Both the position numbers and the translations under genes were made by a program. A DNA stretch of 64,000 nt from assembly GCA_963697675.1 (NCBI GenBank), contig CAVOOW010000011.1:21759-85758 (forward strand), given 5' to 3'. Shown piece by piece: positions 1 through 10,333 of the stretch; position 1 is the stretch's first letter, and every line of letters begins with the position of its first letter. The DNA is from CAVOOW01 sp963697675. Its GTDB lineage: Bacteria; Actinomycetota; Actinomycetes; JACCUZ01. A model generated the notes under the pieces. The model saw only the letters and a list, made by a program, of their open reading frames with translations. It was not told the DNA's origin and searched no databases.

Positions 1-1097
1 GATACTCAGGATGATGAGCCAGTTCAGGAAGTCGCTCCAGATCTCCCGCGAGTGCGATGACGATCCCGACGATTCCGAGGAAGAGGGTGACGATACACAT
101 CCGTTGGCGGAGCAGGTGCGAACAGCTCACCGCACCGTTGTAGAGGCAGTGACTGCACACAGAGCCGAGGTTCACGAACACGAAGACAGCGGCAAGCGCG
201 CTGAGCAGGTGGCCGTGGCCGTGGGTCAGGATCGGCAGGAAGTTGCCGCCGTCGGCTGCGGGGGCGGCGATGGCGCCGGCGGCGACGATGATTCCGCCGG
301 TGACCTGGGCGACCATGCTGGCGATTGGGAAGGCGGTCGCTGTGGCGATGACCGCCTCCCGGCCGTTCTTGGACCAGCGTGTGAAGTCGGCGGTCATGGT
401 CCCGGAGTCGGCGAACGTAGCCATGATGATCGAGACGGCTGCTCCGAACGTGAGCGAACCCGCTGCGGCCCCTCCGATACCTGGGTAGCTGAAGATCGCT
501 CCGAGGTCGTTGTTCTGGGCGACGATCGCGATGGCGATGACCGCGACGAGGATGAACAGCGGGCGGCGATGGCCCCGAGGAACGAGAGCGCTCGGATACC
601 GGCGTAGGTGACCGCGATGAAGGCCAACCCGGCTAGCACGATCACGATCTTCTCGTTCCAACCGAACGAGCTGTTGAGCGTCGCTCCGGTAGCCCCGGTG
701 TTGAAGGCGAACCAACCCACCACGATAGAGGCGAGGAACCCGGACGCGATGATGTAGCCGAAGCGCCCGAACGTCTCGGTCGCCTGCAGTGCGAAGCTCT
801 CGCCGGTGCTGCCTGCGCGGTGGCTGAGCAACCCGACATAGACCAGCATGATCAGGTTGGCGACCAGGATCGCGCCCACTCCCTGCCAGAACCCGAGAAG
901 GGCGACCACGATGCCGCCCGGGACGGCGTTGGTCAGGATCATCGGGAAGCCGAACCAGACCGCGGCGACAGTGGCTGAGACTTGCGGTGAGTCAGGGGTA
1001 CTGCTGAGTGCTCGAACTCGGACTCGAGTTCGATCCCTCCGAGGCGTTCTGAGCCGGTGGCCGCGCTGGGTAGCACCGCTCTGCGTGGATGTGTCAT
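1..1097 (-). pseudogene. NCS1-family (cytosine/allantoin-type) permease, frameshifted, 3' end outside window
   Basis: The conceptual product is a multi-spanning inner-membrane permease of the nucleobase:cation symporter-1 (CodB-like) family. Visible segments include FPMILTNAVPGG and GWFAFNTGATGATLN near the N-terminus and LFILVAVIAIAIVAQNNDLG further on. The ATG at 1097 overlaps the allG stop (ATGA), so it is the last gene of the allHFG operon and probably imports a purine-degradation substrate such as allantoin. The frame changes near 990-1010 and again near 565. The second shift lies in a GCCGCCCGC stretch where one indel restores the family sequence. The C-terminus runs off the window. The substrate is inferred from context only. 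Confidence 0.75.
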
Positions 1098-2521
1098 AGC
1101 TGCTCTCTCTCAGCGATAGCCAGGATGGCGTTGTCGAAGCACTCGATCGGCGGATGCGTGATGCCGGCGCCGATCATGCCGACGCCCGGCTCCTTGTGGG
1201 CGATGGCGGTGTTGATGACGGGCAGGATGCCGGTCTGCATGACCTTGCGGACGTCGATTCCGGTCGGGACGCCCGGAAGTCGAGCAGCGGGATCGGTGAC
1301 GTTCGGGTTCTCGGTGGTGGTGATCTCTGCCATGGTGCCGCGAGATAGCCGATCGCGTCGTCGACGGTGCCGCCGACCAGCGCGACGATCGCCGGCGCCG
1401 CGGCCATGGCGAAGCCGCCGATGCCGTAGGTCTCGGTGATGGCGCTGTCGCCGATGTCCAGGCCGGAGTCCGCGGGCTTGTAGCCGGCGAACATCGGCCC
1501 GATGACCTGCTGCGCCGGGCCGGTGAACCAGGTGCTGTCCGGGGACACCGCTGACTCGGATACCGAACTCGACACCGTTGCGGGCCATCGTGGTCACGAC
1601 GGTGCTGTGCGCGATCCCGTGGGCAGCGTCCAGCGCGCCTTGGCCATCGCCATCCAGGTCGGGCCGGAGAAGTAGTCTGAGCTGGCGACGAAGTCGAAGA
1701 CCTGCTGCTTCTCCTCGGTGGTGAAGCTCGTCTCGCAGGATGCACGGCGCGAGCGCCTGGATCAGCAGGGTGGTGCCGGCGACGTTGCGGTTGTGGCACT
1801 CGTCGCCCATGTGCAGGGCCTGGGCGAGCATCAGCCGCAGGTCGATCGGCGCCGGCGATCTCCATCGCCTCCGCGAGGACCGGGCCGAGCACGTCGCGCA
1901 TCCAGTTCAGCCGGTCGATGACGCTGTCGTCGTTGGCGCCCATCCGCAGGATCTTGGCCAGCTGCTCGCTCAGGTTGGTGTAGGCGATGTTGCCGTAGGT
2001 CTTGTTCTCGACGATGTGCATGTACATCGAGGCGGAGGTAACCCCGGCCATCGAGCCGACACAGTCGTGCTCGTGGCAGGGCGAGAACGTGATCTCACCC
2101 GAAGCGGCCAGCTCGGCTGCCTCGGCCAGGTGCGCGGCGAGGCCCTCGAAGACCAGGGCGCCGGTGACGGCGCCCTTCATCGGGCCGGACATCCGCTCCC
2201 AACCGATCGGCGGGCCGGCGTGCAGGATGGTCGTCTGCGTCATGCCGGGCACGACGTCGATCGCCTGGCCGAAGCCGACGAGCATCGGCTGGGACTGGTG
2301 ATCCGCTCGACCGCCTCCGGTTGGCGGCGTCGATCGCTGGCCGCGATCAGCGGTTCCTCGAGCCCAGTCAGGGCGGCGATGATCTCGGGTTTGCCGCCGC
2401 CGGGCGGGGTCCAGTCAAGTGTGGTTACGGCGACGCCCTGCTGGGCGATGTCGTCGCCGAACATGTCCAGACCCACATTGACGACGTTGAGATCATCGGC
2501 GAACAGCTCGGCGATGCTCAT
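1094..2521 (-). pseudogene. allG: AllG-like (DUF1116/YlbE) oxamic transcarbamylase subunit, multiple frameshifts
   Basis: DUF1116 proteins such as E. coli YlbE (AllG) act with AllF and AllH in phosphorolysis of oxalurate to oxamate and carbamoyl phosphate. The start (MSIAELFADDLNVVNVG) overlaps the allF stop by ATGA at 2518-2521. Conserved-looking blocks include AIDVVPGMTQTTILHAGPP, SPCHEHDCVGSMAG and GMIGAGITHPPIECFDNAI. These lie in different frames, with changes near 2340, 2300, 1840, 1740, 1570 and 1340, so no intact product can be read. Both ends keep 4-base overlaps with their neighbours, which suggests recent indels or sequence errors in an otherwise preserved operon. Family assignment is confident; the exact catalytic role is taken from E. 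coli. Confidence 0.75.
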
Positions 2522-4071
2522 GAGTTTTGTCCCTTCCAGACGAGCTCACGGGCGAGCAGACCGGTGCTGGCGCTGCTGCTGGAAATGGTTACGCCAGCGG
2601 ACTCGAGCTTGGCGATCTGCTCGCCCAGCGTCCGGGTGGTCCAGTTCGGTGCCCAGCACGTAGCCGAGGATTTCGAGGTGCCGACCCTCGTCGCGCGGCG
2701 AGGTGCTTGGCCTCGACGATGGCGGGAAGCATCACGCCGACCGGGTCCTGGTGCGATCCGTATCCGAGGATGAAGTCCAGCACGATGACGCCGACCTACG
2801 GGTCGTTCGCTTCCTGAGTGAACCGGCGATCCGCTGGGACGGGTCGATCATCGGGTGCGGGTCGTCCGCTCGTGAAGTCGTCGTCGCCGAAGTCGAGGAA
2901 GGTGTGGGCGATGCTGAGGCTGGTCGGGTCCGGGCGCCGGTCCGGGGCGGAGGCGATGTTGCTGTACACGTCTGGGTAGCGCTCGGCCACGGCGTACATC
3001 ACTTCGTCGCAGATCGTGCCGCCGCAGAACAGGCCGCGGATGTAGCGCGGCTCTGCGGTGAACTTGGCTCGGATCGTCTCGATCAGTGGCCAGTCCAGCG
3101 CATCCAGGTCCAGGCCCTGATCTTCCAGACCGCTCAGTCGCATCGCAGCGAGGGCGGCCTGTCGGTATCGCGGGCAAACGTGCCCCCGGCGTCGGCCACA
3201 GCTTCCTGGGAGCCACCGATGAAGCAGACGACCACTGGCTTGGAGCAGTGACTGATCTCCGCGAGGATCTTGGCTTCGACGGTCCGTGCCGGCGGCTTGG
3301 AGACCAGGACGATGACTGACGTTTGCGGGTCCTGCTCCAGGCGCGCGGATCCCGTCGAGCATCATGATCCCGCCGACGCGTTCGGACATGTCGCTGCCGC
3401 CGGTGCCTATCAGCTGCGAGATGCCGCCGCCGAGTTCGTGGATCCGGACGCTGACCTCCTGACTGCCGGTTCCGGACGCGCCGACGACGCCGATGCAGCC
3501 TGGACGGACCGCGTTGCCGAAGCACAGGGCCACGTTGTTGATGATCGCCGTACCGCAGTCCGGGCCCATCATGAGCAGTCCCTGCTCGTGCGCGAGAGTC
3601 TTGAGCGCGACCTCGTCCTGCACACTGACGTGGTCGCTGAAGAGCATTACGTGCAAGCCGGACTGCAGCGCCGTGCGCGCCTCGCGGACGGCGAAAGCGC
3701 CGTTTACCGCGATAACGGCCAGGTTCGCGCTCGGTACGTGCTGCACGGCAGCATCGATGCTGCGATACGTGGTCTCCTGGTTGTTACTCGATGGCTTCTT
3801 CCTGGTGAACAGTTCCTCGACGGCTGTCAGTGTGTCTTGCCGGGTCGGTACCGGCAGAGGTCTCGACGACAATCATCAGGTCCCCCGGGCAGGCGTCTTC
3901 TAGCTCCACGCTGAGCTGTCCGAGGCTGCGTAGCACCTCTTTGTTCATGACGGTGCCCGAAGCGACAAACGCCTGCTCGACCCCGTCGAGCTGGTTCGCT
4001 TTGGTGGAGATCGACATCAATGAGACCGAGTCGAAATAGGTGTTCTTCTTCACGACAACTGTGGTGGTCAC
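2518..4071 (-). pseudogene. allF: AllF/FdrA-like oxamic transcarbamylase subunit, frameshifted
   Basis: FdrA-family proteins have succinyl-CoA-synthetase-alpha-like folds. Readable blocks are VVVKKNTYFDSVSLMSIS at the N-terminus, ANLAVIAVNGAFAVREA, GLLMMGPDCGTAIINNVALC, GVVGASGTGSQEVSVRIHEL and, near the C-terminus, DFILGYGSHQDPVGVMLPAI. The GTG start at 4071 overlaps the allH stop (GTGA) and the end overlaps the allG start. The frame changes near 3850, 3350, 2810 and 2700. The total length, about 517 codons, is close to E. coli FdrA (about 555), so most of the gene is present. Whether the shifts are real mutations or assembly errors cannot be decided from this sequence. Confidence 0.75.
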
Positions 4072-5087
4072 GACAACCCTCTCAATGCTTTTTCTAGGTG
4101 CAGGCCCGCCTGCATGCCGGACAGAGTGTCTGTTCCCGAGGAGTGCCCGATCGCGATCGATCTGCGTGCGGCGCTCACGAGGGCGAATCGGTCGTTGGCA
4201 GCGACGGCGTCAAGGACCGACACGAACGACTGACGGGCGCGCCCGCGGACCGCCTCACTCATCGTGGTGAAGCTGATGTCGTTGGTCAGGTCTCGATGCG
4301 TGTTTACCAGCGTGGTGAGGAAATCCTGCCAGCGCCCGGCTTTAGCACCGGGGCAGGCAACGACCAGGGCGAGACCCGCGATGAAGTCATCCCCGGCGGG
4401 TGTGAGTCCGGGACCGAGGCCGATCAGACCTCTCCCCAACCAGGAGGCCTCCTCGAGATCATCGAATCGGAGTGCCCGCACCAATGCGTGGGTGCCGATG
4501 GTGAGGTGGCGAGAGACGGCGGCCTCGAAGCCCGATCGGAACCTACGCGGCGCGAGTACTCCACCGCGCACCCCATTGAGGCGGACCACCGCCGAGAGAG
4601 TGTCAATCATCTGCGAGAAGCCGCCTGCGCTGACCTCAATCGAGTGATCAATGTTGGGCAGGCGCGGCTCCCACGGGCGCGCCCCTTGCAGTGCGACCTC
4701 GAACAGACCCGGCGCTACGAGCCCATCCTTCGAGCCATAGACGCTGCTGCCTATTGCCACAGTGAGCTGACGCCATGTTGACAGGTCGAGGACCAGCGTG
4801 TTGGGGGCGTCATCACTGCCGCGGGTCGCCAGTGTAAAGAGGTGCCTCTCGCCGGTGCTGAGATTGATGACATTGTCGAACACGCTGTGTACGCGTGCTG
4901 AGAAGGCATCTACGTTTGCCAGCGGAAGGAATTCAACATCCCCAGAGAGAGCCGTGATCGGGAGGACTCTTCTGGTCAGTAGCGCGCCTCGCTCATGTGC
5001 GGACGCAGTTGCAGAACCAGCCGATAGCTGAGGCGGCGCAGCACCCCGCCGCGCGACAACTGCACTGTCACTGCTTCGGCTAGGCAT
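4068..5087 (-). CDS. allH: AllH-like (DUF2877/YlbF) oxamic transcarbamylase subunit
   Basis: This is the first gene of the allH-allF-allG-permease operon and the only one with an uninterrupted frame (339 residues). DUF2877 proteins (E. coli YlbF, AllH) contribute to the oxamic transcarbamylase that splits oxalurate into oxamate and carbamoyl phosphate. The family signature GLGPGLTPAGDDFIAGLAL is near residue 225, and IGHSSGTDTLSGM precedes the C-terminus. The stop overlaps the allF GTG by four bases. The start at 5087 is the first ATG of the frame and the first 25 residues are low-complexity, so a later start is possible. No carbamate kinase, which usually completes this pathway, is visible nearby. 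Confidence 0.8.
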   Translation of the reverse strand: MPSRSSDSAVVARRGAAPPQLSAGSATASAHERGALLTRRVLPITALSGDVEFLPLANVDAFSARVHSVFDNVINLSTGERHLFTLATRGSDDAPNTLVLDLSTWRQLTVAIGSSVYGSKDGLVAPGLFEVALQGARPWEPRLPNIDHSIEVSAGGFSQMIDTLSAVVRLNGVRGGVLAPRRFRSGFEAAVSRHLTIGTHALVRALRFDDLEEASWLGRGLIGLGPGLTPAGDDFIAGLALVVACPGAKAGRWQDFLTTLVNTHRDLTNDISFTTMSEAVRGRARQSFVSVLDAVAANDRFALVSAARRSIAIGHSSGTDTLSGMQAGLHLEKALRGLS

Positions 5088-5765
5088 TCGACCTGTCCCG
5101 ATCTATTGAGGCTCAGCGATATGCAGCCGAGGCGACCTCAGCGTCGGTGAACATGGCGTGACGCAACAGGGGCTTAGGTCCTGTCCTCTTGGGCGGAGGA
5201 TCCCTGGGGCCTGTCCACGGCAACTGGACACGGTCCGTCCCTCGACCACGACAACCTGGCACCGAGGACGAGACCTCAGCAGCGGCAGTGTCTGGAGCTG
5301 CTTCCGCACCGGTGGCAACTCGTCAAGGTCGACGACGCGAGAAGGCAGGCCAGGTGGCCGATGTTCGCGGTGGACGCAGTATGGCTGGGCCGATTTGACG
5401 CGCGGGCCTGCGTAGAAAAGCGCCTCCTATCGCGGAGAGATTTGTGTGTCTTTGAAGACCGAAATGACGTGTCTATGGACGCTGGCTTCCCTGCGTCTAG
5501 TCCGGGTATCTGCTGCGGCGAAGCCCTTACGAGGTAACGGGTTTACGCTCAGCCCTGCCTTCGTCTCATTTCCCGTGCCCTGCGTTCAAGCCCCAGCCGC
5601 ACGCACCACCCTTTCTGTGGACGACTCCACGATGCATTGTTTCGGCTCGCCGCATGGCCTAGCAGCGACGAGTGGCGTCAGGGCCTGGCGCATGTGCGGC
5701 GGGCCGAAGGGACGGGTGAGAGCGGTGACGGCGCTCGGCGAGCAGTCCCGTGCTTGCTTTTCGAG
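5088..5765. other. intergenic region with no convincing gene
   Basis: Separates allH (transcribed leftward) from the 3' end of the collagen-like gene. Short open frames occur on both strands, but none has a ribosome binding site, a recognisable domain or a plausible composition. The allHFG promoter should lie at the left edge. No obvious terminator or regulator gene was seen. Confidence 0.5.
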
Positions 5766-6754
5766 CTACGACGTCAGGGCGACGGATCCGTAGACGTCGA
5801 TGGGCGAGTTGGGCTCCCAGGCGCCGCCCAAGGACACATCGACGTACACGACTGCGACGTCGCCGGCGTTCAGGTGGACTGACTCGTCTTCCGACCACGA
5901 GCAGTCGTTCGACGTCGGACCTTGCCCCTCGACGTGAAAGAGGCACCCGCCGGCCGGGACCAGCGGCTGCGTTCCACTCGAGGCCACCAGCAGCGTCAGT
6001 CGCACTTGGAGCGGATGACCGACGAGATCTGTGATGCTACCGAAGTTCGCATACATGTCGGTGATCGTCACGTCTTGGGCTATCACCTGTTCCATGCTCG
6101 TGTGTGCTGCCTCGATCGTGTACGCGTCATAGTCGAGCCATGGAGCTGGCACCTGCGTGACTAGGTATCCGGACAACGGCAGGTACGCGTGCGTGTCCGG
6201 CCAGGTGCCGGACGACTGCAGAGTGAACACGCCGCCCGACATCATGCTGCCGTGACCTGCGGCGCCGGTCGGACCGTCCGCGCGGTTGGTCCCGTCCGCT
6301 CCAGTAGCGCCGGTGGGGCCGTCCGCACCGTTGCGTCCCCATCAACTCCAGGGGTGCCGGCCAGGCCGGTCGAACCGTCGGCACCGTTCGTCCCGTCGGT
6401 TCCGGAGGGGCCCGCGGCGCCATCCGCGCCATCCGCCCCGGTGGCGCCGGTGGCACCAACAGCACCTCGCGCGCCGTTCGCGCCGTCAGTTCCGGGCTTG
6501 CCCTTGGCGTTCCAGTGCACCCGGCTTGATCCAGCGGGGCATGTTCTTGGCCGCGCCGGACTCTTCACGACGTTGAACACCACGCGGTGACCGGAGGTCG
6601 CGAGACATCCGGTGAACAAGTGCGGCGTCCCACTGTTGGGAGCCAGGGTCGAACTGACTGCAGGAGCCAGTCCGGCACCGCCGATGAGCAGTGCCGCGAT
6701 GCCGACCGTTGCCACACCATGACGACGGTGCAACCACTTGAGCGAGATAGTCAC
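5766..6754 (-). pseudogene. secreted collagen-like repeat protein, one frameshift
   Basis: The product starts with a signal peptide (RRHGVATVGIAALLIGGAG, about residues 11-29), then a short Cys-containing segment. A Gly-X-Y collagen-like tract of about 30 triplets (GATGATGADGADGAAG and similar) follows. The C-terminal globular domain of about 160 residues begins at SGGVFTLQSSGTW and contains two further Cys (GGCLF, NDCSW). The frame breaks near 6340 inside a GGGG run: one extra G would restore GVDG followed by GRNGADGPTGATGADG. This is the clearest sign in the window of a homopolymer sequencing error. Bacterial collagen-like proteins are usually surface or spore-surface filaments; the role here is unknown. 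Confidence 0.7.
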
Positions 6755-6993
6755 TGAGTACCCCTGAAATCACGATGTGCGCGGGCCAGCCGAAGGGCGG
6801 ATGTCGGTGGAGGCCACCGACCACCTCCTATCGACAGCGGCTAGGGCACCAATTACGAAAGTACGTAGCAAACGCCTACATACCCCACTAATGCTGCGGC
6901 CTGGCACCATGGACCCGCATCAGGACCCGAGGAGACTTGCCTGCGGCACCCGAAGCGGCCAGCCGACGCGGACGAATCTCGAGGAGTGATGAC

Positions 6994-7719
6994 GTGAAAG
7001 CGACCGAGCGGTGGTACTCCCCCCGGCTGCAACAGCACATCGGTCTCGCACGCTGGGGGCACTACGGCACACCGGTGCTGGTTTTTCCGACGGCCGGGGG
7101 CGACGCCGAGGAGATCGAGCGCAACTATTTGGTCGCGGCGTGCGGTGAGCTGATCGAGAGCGGCCGCGTCAAGCTCTACTCCTGCGACAGCGTCGCTGGG
7201 CGGGCGATGGTCGCCAAGGATGGTTCCCCGGCGTACCGGATGTGGCTGCTCAACCAGTTTCACGACTGCATCAGGCAAGAGGTTGTGCCGGCGATCCATG
7301 CTGACCTCGGCGGGCACCGGCCCCTGATCATCACGGCGGGTGCGTCGATCGGCGCCTTCAACTCGCTGGCCACGCTGTGCCGCTATCCAGACGTCATTTC
7401 CATGGCAGTCGCGATGAGTGGCACGTTCGGCGTCGAGAAGTTCTTCGAGGGCGACTTCACCAACGATCTCTATTTCTCGTCCCCGCTCCACTTCCTTCCC
7501 GACCTCGAGGGGCCGCAGCTCGACACGTTGCGGCAACGGCTGGCAATCCTTGCTTCGGGGCAAGGCGCCTGGGAGGACGTCGGAGAGTCCTGGCACGCCG
7601 CCGACGTCCTCGGTCGCAAAGGTGTTCCCAATAGGGTCGACGCGTGGGGGACGGAGTGGGAGCACGATTGGGGGACCTGGCGGAGCATGCTGCCGCAATA
7701 TCTCGACGAGTTCTGCTGA
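6994..7719 (+). CDS. esterase of alpha/beta-hydrolase fold (esterase D/PF00756-like)
   Basis: A 241-residue cytoplasmic alpha/beta hydrolase. The nucleophile elbow is GASIGA (Ser near residue 118) and the likely catalytic His is in EHDWGTW near the C-terminus. The GTG at 6994 is chosen because GAGGAG lies about 8 bases upstream and the protein then begins at KATERWYSPRL; an in-frame upstream extension looks non-coding. The gene is convergent with the M20 dipeptidase (60 bases between stops) and is the leftmost member of the ATP-grasp island. Esterases of this type often accompany ATP-grasp/S51 clusters and may trim or hydrolyse the cluster product. The substrate is unknown. Confidence 0.8.
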   Translation: MKATERWYSPRLQQHIGLARWGHYGTPVLVFPTAGGDAEEIERNYLVAACGELIESGRVKLYSCDSVAGRAMVAKDGSPAYRMWLLNQFHDCIRQEVVPAIHADLGGHRPLIITAGASIGAFNSLATLCRYPDVISMAVAMSGTFGVEKFFEGDFTNDLYFSSPLHFLPDLEGPQLDTLRQRLAILASGQGAWEDVGESWHAADVLGRKGVPNRVDAWGTEWEHDWGTWRSMLPQYLDEFC

Positions 7720-7778
7720 GCGAGCGGGCGAAAAGAAGACCGAGAGTCAAACGATCAGCAAAGGGACGCGTCCGCCCC

Positions 7779-9122
7779 TCAGGCGTCACCCAGCCGGGCC
7801 AGCAGCAGAGCCTCCGCCAGACACGCGCGTTCGAAGTCGCCGAGGTGGAGGCTCTCGTTGGCTCCGTGTGCCCGGGTGTCGGGGTCCTCGACGCCCGTGA
7901 TGAGGATCTCGGCGAGAGGAAACGCCTGCGCGAACGGGCCGACGAAGCCGATGGAGCCGCCCACGCCGATCTTCACCGGTGCGGTTCCCCACGCCGAAGT
8001 GAAAGCTGCTTCAGCAGCCGCGTAGGCCGGACCCGTCGTGACCGCAGCGAACGGCTGGACCGTTCTGCCGGCCGTAACTGTCACGGGCGCACCCCACGGC
8101 GCGTGCGACGTCAGGTGTGCGACCAGCGCATCCCGCGCGGCATCGGCGTCGTCGCCGGGACCGACGCGCAACGTCAGTTTCGCGCGCGCACTGGGTACGA
8201 GTGTCATCGGTGCCTCAGCGACGGACGGTGCGTCGATGCCGATGACGGCGATCGCGGGGCTGGCCCACAGCCGCGACGTCAGCGTCCCAGTGCCGAGCAA
8301 CCGCACGCCGTCGAGCACGCCTGCGTCGCCGCGCAACTGGTCCTCGGTCAGGTCGAGCGGCTCGGCCGACCCTCGAAAGAGCCCGGCGACCGCGACGTCA
8401 CCGTGCTCGTCGTGCAGGGTTGCCAGCAACCGGGCCAGGGCTGTCAGCGCATCCGGAACGGGGCCTCCGTACACGCCGTTGTGCACGGCGTGCTTGAGGG
8501 TCCGCACCTCCACGACGACGTTGAGGCCGCCACGCAGTGTCGTGGTGAGCCCCGGCACGCCAACCCGCCAGTTCGTCGAGTCGGCCAGCACGATGACGTC
8601 GGCGGCGAGCCGATCCCGATAGCGGTCCAGGAACATCGGAAGAGTCGGTGACCCGATCTCCTCCTCGCCCTCGACGAGGACCGTCACGCCTACCCGCAGG
8701 TCGTCGCCCAGGCAGCGCAACGCCGCGCAGTGCAACGCGACGCCGGCCTTGTCGTCGGCGGCCCCACGTGCAAACAGCCGACCGTCGTGCTCGACCGGCT
8801 CGAAGGGGTCGGTGTCCCAGAGAGCACGATCGCCGGGCGGCTGCACATCGTGGTGGGCGTACAGCAACACGGTCGGCGCACCCACTGGCCCCGGCCGGTG
8901 ACCGAGTACGGCCGGCTTACCGCCCTCGACCTGCAACACTTCGACGTCGGACAGGCCCGCAGCACCAAGCAACCCCGCCACTGACTCCGCGCTCGCGCGC
9001 AAATGCGCAGCAACGGACGGATCGGCCGAGACCGAGGGGATGCGCACCAACCGCTCGAGATCCGCTCGCGCTGAGGGAAGGATTCGCGCAAGTGCACCAC
9101 GGAGCTCGTCGACCTGCGCCAT
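7779..9122 (-). CDS. M20 family dipeptidase
   Basis: A 447-residue zinc metallopeptidase of the M20 (carnosinase/PepV-like) family. Metal-binding and catalytic motifs are visible: YAHHDVQP (first His), GAADDKAG (bridging Asp), EGEEEIGS (catalytic Glu pair), and HGANESLHL near the C-terminus. The inserted dimerisation domain lies roughly at residues 190-315. The start ATG overlaps the stop of the ATP-grasp gene by one base (TGATG), so it is translated as the last gene of a three-gene minus-strand operon. It may hydrolyse a dipeptide made or released by the neighbouring ligases, but the substrate is not shown by the sequence. Confidence 0.88.
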   Translation of the reverse strand: MAQVDELRGALARILPSARADLERLVRIPSVSADPSVAAHLRASAESVAGLLGAAGLSDVEVLQVEGGKPAVLGHRPGPVGAPTVLLYAHHDVQPPGDRALWDTDPFEPVEHDGRLFARGAADDKAGVALHCAALRCLGDDLRVGVTVLVEGEEEIGSPTLPMFLDRYRDRLAADVIVLADSTNWRVGVPGLTTTLRGGLNVVVEVRTLKHAVHNGVYGGPVPDALTALARLLATLHDEHGDVAVAGLFRGSAEPLDLTEDQLRGDAGVLDGVRLLGTGTLTSRLWASPAIAVIGIDAPSVAEAPMTLVPSARAKLTLRVGPGDDADAARDALVAHLTSHAPWGAPVTVTAGRTVQPFAAVTTGPAYAAAEAAFTSAWGTAPVKIGVGGSIGFVGPFAQAFPLAEILITGVEDPDTRAHGANESLHLGDFERACLAEALLLARLGDA

Positions 9123-10333
9123 CAGTTTGCGTACATGTGCACTTCGGCGGCGAAGCGGTCAGTCATCTCGACGACGCGTTGGAACTCCGGATGCCGCACG
9201 ACGATCATCCCGTCCCCGATCACCGAGGAGCGCCAGTCACGCCGGGGCGCCCCGACGGGTAGCAGATCCACTACGGCGACGGCGTCGCCGAACTCACCAA
9301 GCAGCCGGTCTAGCCCTTCGACGTGAGTAATCCGGCCGGCACCCTTCGCGCGCTTGAAGATGCTGCCGACGTTGTAGTGCCGCTCGAGCTGCTGCATCCG
9401 GCCGTGCACCACTGCCTCCGCCCACCCGACGTACACATCGCCGTCGGTGGCGTAGTTCATCATGTCGGTGACGCGGGCGCCCGGGGGACGCGCACCGATC
9501 TCGCCGAACACGACCTCCCCGTCCGCCTTGCGATACCACTCCATGTGCGTGAAGCCGGCGTTGAAGCCGAGCGCAGCAAGCACGTCGGCGCCCATCTGGC
9601 GGCCACCTTGGATGTCCGCGACGGTCAGGTCGCGCAACGAGATGGACACCGGGCTGACCCATTCGTGCATGCGCATTTGCAGCGGCCGCGGGCGATACCA
9701 GAGCACGTTCTCGAACAGGACATGTCCGTTCGCACACACCGTGTCGTACGTGAGCTCCTCGCCGTCGACGAACTCCTCCACGCTCAGCTCCGGGACGTGC
9801 CGCAGCAACGGGAGCACCTCGGCCAGCTCCTGCACCGAGTCGATGCGGTACGTGTCGGCCGAGCCGGCACCATCGATGGGTTTGACGATCAGCGGGAACC
9901 CGATCTGCTCTGCCGCATCCCACACACCGGCCACGGTCGTCGTACTCACATGCCACGGTGTACGGATGCCGGCGGCGTCGAGCACCTGCTTCATCCGCTC
10001 CTTGTCGCGGAAGGGCACGGTCTGCTCGACGGTCATGCCTGGCAGCCCGAACGCCTCACGGATCCGGGCGGCCAGGATCATGTACGGCTCCCACAGGCAC
10101 TCGACCTGGTCGATCCGTGCGTGGCGGGCCAGGCCGTGCAGGGCGGTGAGCACGGCTCCCTCGTCGGAGAGGGAAACGTGCTCGTAGTGCGCGAGCGCCT
10201 CCCGAGCCGCGGACGGCAGCGCGTGCGGTGGCTGGTCGCCGACGCCGATGACCCTGGCGCCGACGGCCGCGAGCCCGCGGGTAAAGAACGCCATCTCGGC
10301 CGGGTAGCCGGGCGAGAGCATCACGACGTTCAT
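9122..10333 (-). CDS. ATP-grasp domain ligase (copy 1)
   Basis: A 403-residue ATP-grasp amide-bond-forming ligase. The N-terminal Rossmann-like domain begins MNVVMLSPGYPAEMAFF. The ATP-binding core shows PLIVKPIDGAGSADTYR near residue 150, the hinge VEEFVDGEELTYDTV near 185, and the metal-binding strand VVFGEIGARPPGAR near 290. ATP-grasp enzymes activate a carboxylate as acyl-phosphate and join it to an amine or thiol. The ATG overlaps the upstream ATP-grasp stop by ATGA, so the two paralogues are translationally coupled and could act in sequence. Substrates cannot be predicted. Confidence 0.88.
   Translation of the reverse strand: MNVVMLSPGYPAEMAFFTRGLAAVGARVIGVGDQPPHALPSAAREALAHYEHVSLSDEGAVLTALHGLARHARIDQVECLWEPYMILAARIREAFGLPGMTVEQTVPFRDKERMKQVLDAAGIRTPWHVSTTTVAGVWDAAEQIGFPLIVKPIDGAGSADTYRIDSVQELAEVLPLLRHVPELSVEEFVDGEELTYDTVCANGHVLFENVLWYRPRPLQMRMHEWVSPVSISLRDLTVADIQGGRQMGADVLAALGFNAGFTHMEWYRKADGEVVFGEIGARPPGARVTDMMNYATDGDVYVGWAEAVVHGRMQQLERHYNVGSIFKRAKGAGRITHVEGLDRLLGEFGDAVAVVDLLPVGAPRRDWRSSVIGDGMIVVRHPEFQRVVEMTDRFAAEVHMYAN

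Noticed and set aside
5446..5793. 115-codon plus-strand frame
   Set aside because: No ribosome binding site or family, and it overlaps the 3' end of the collagen-like gene in antisense.
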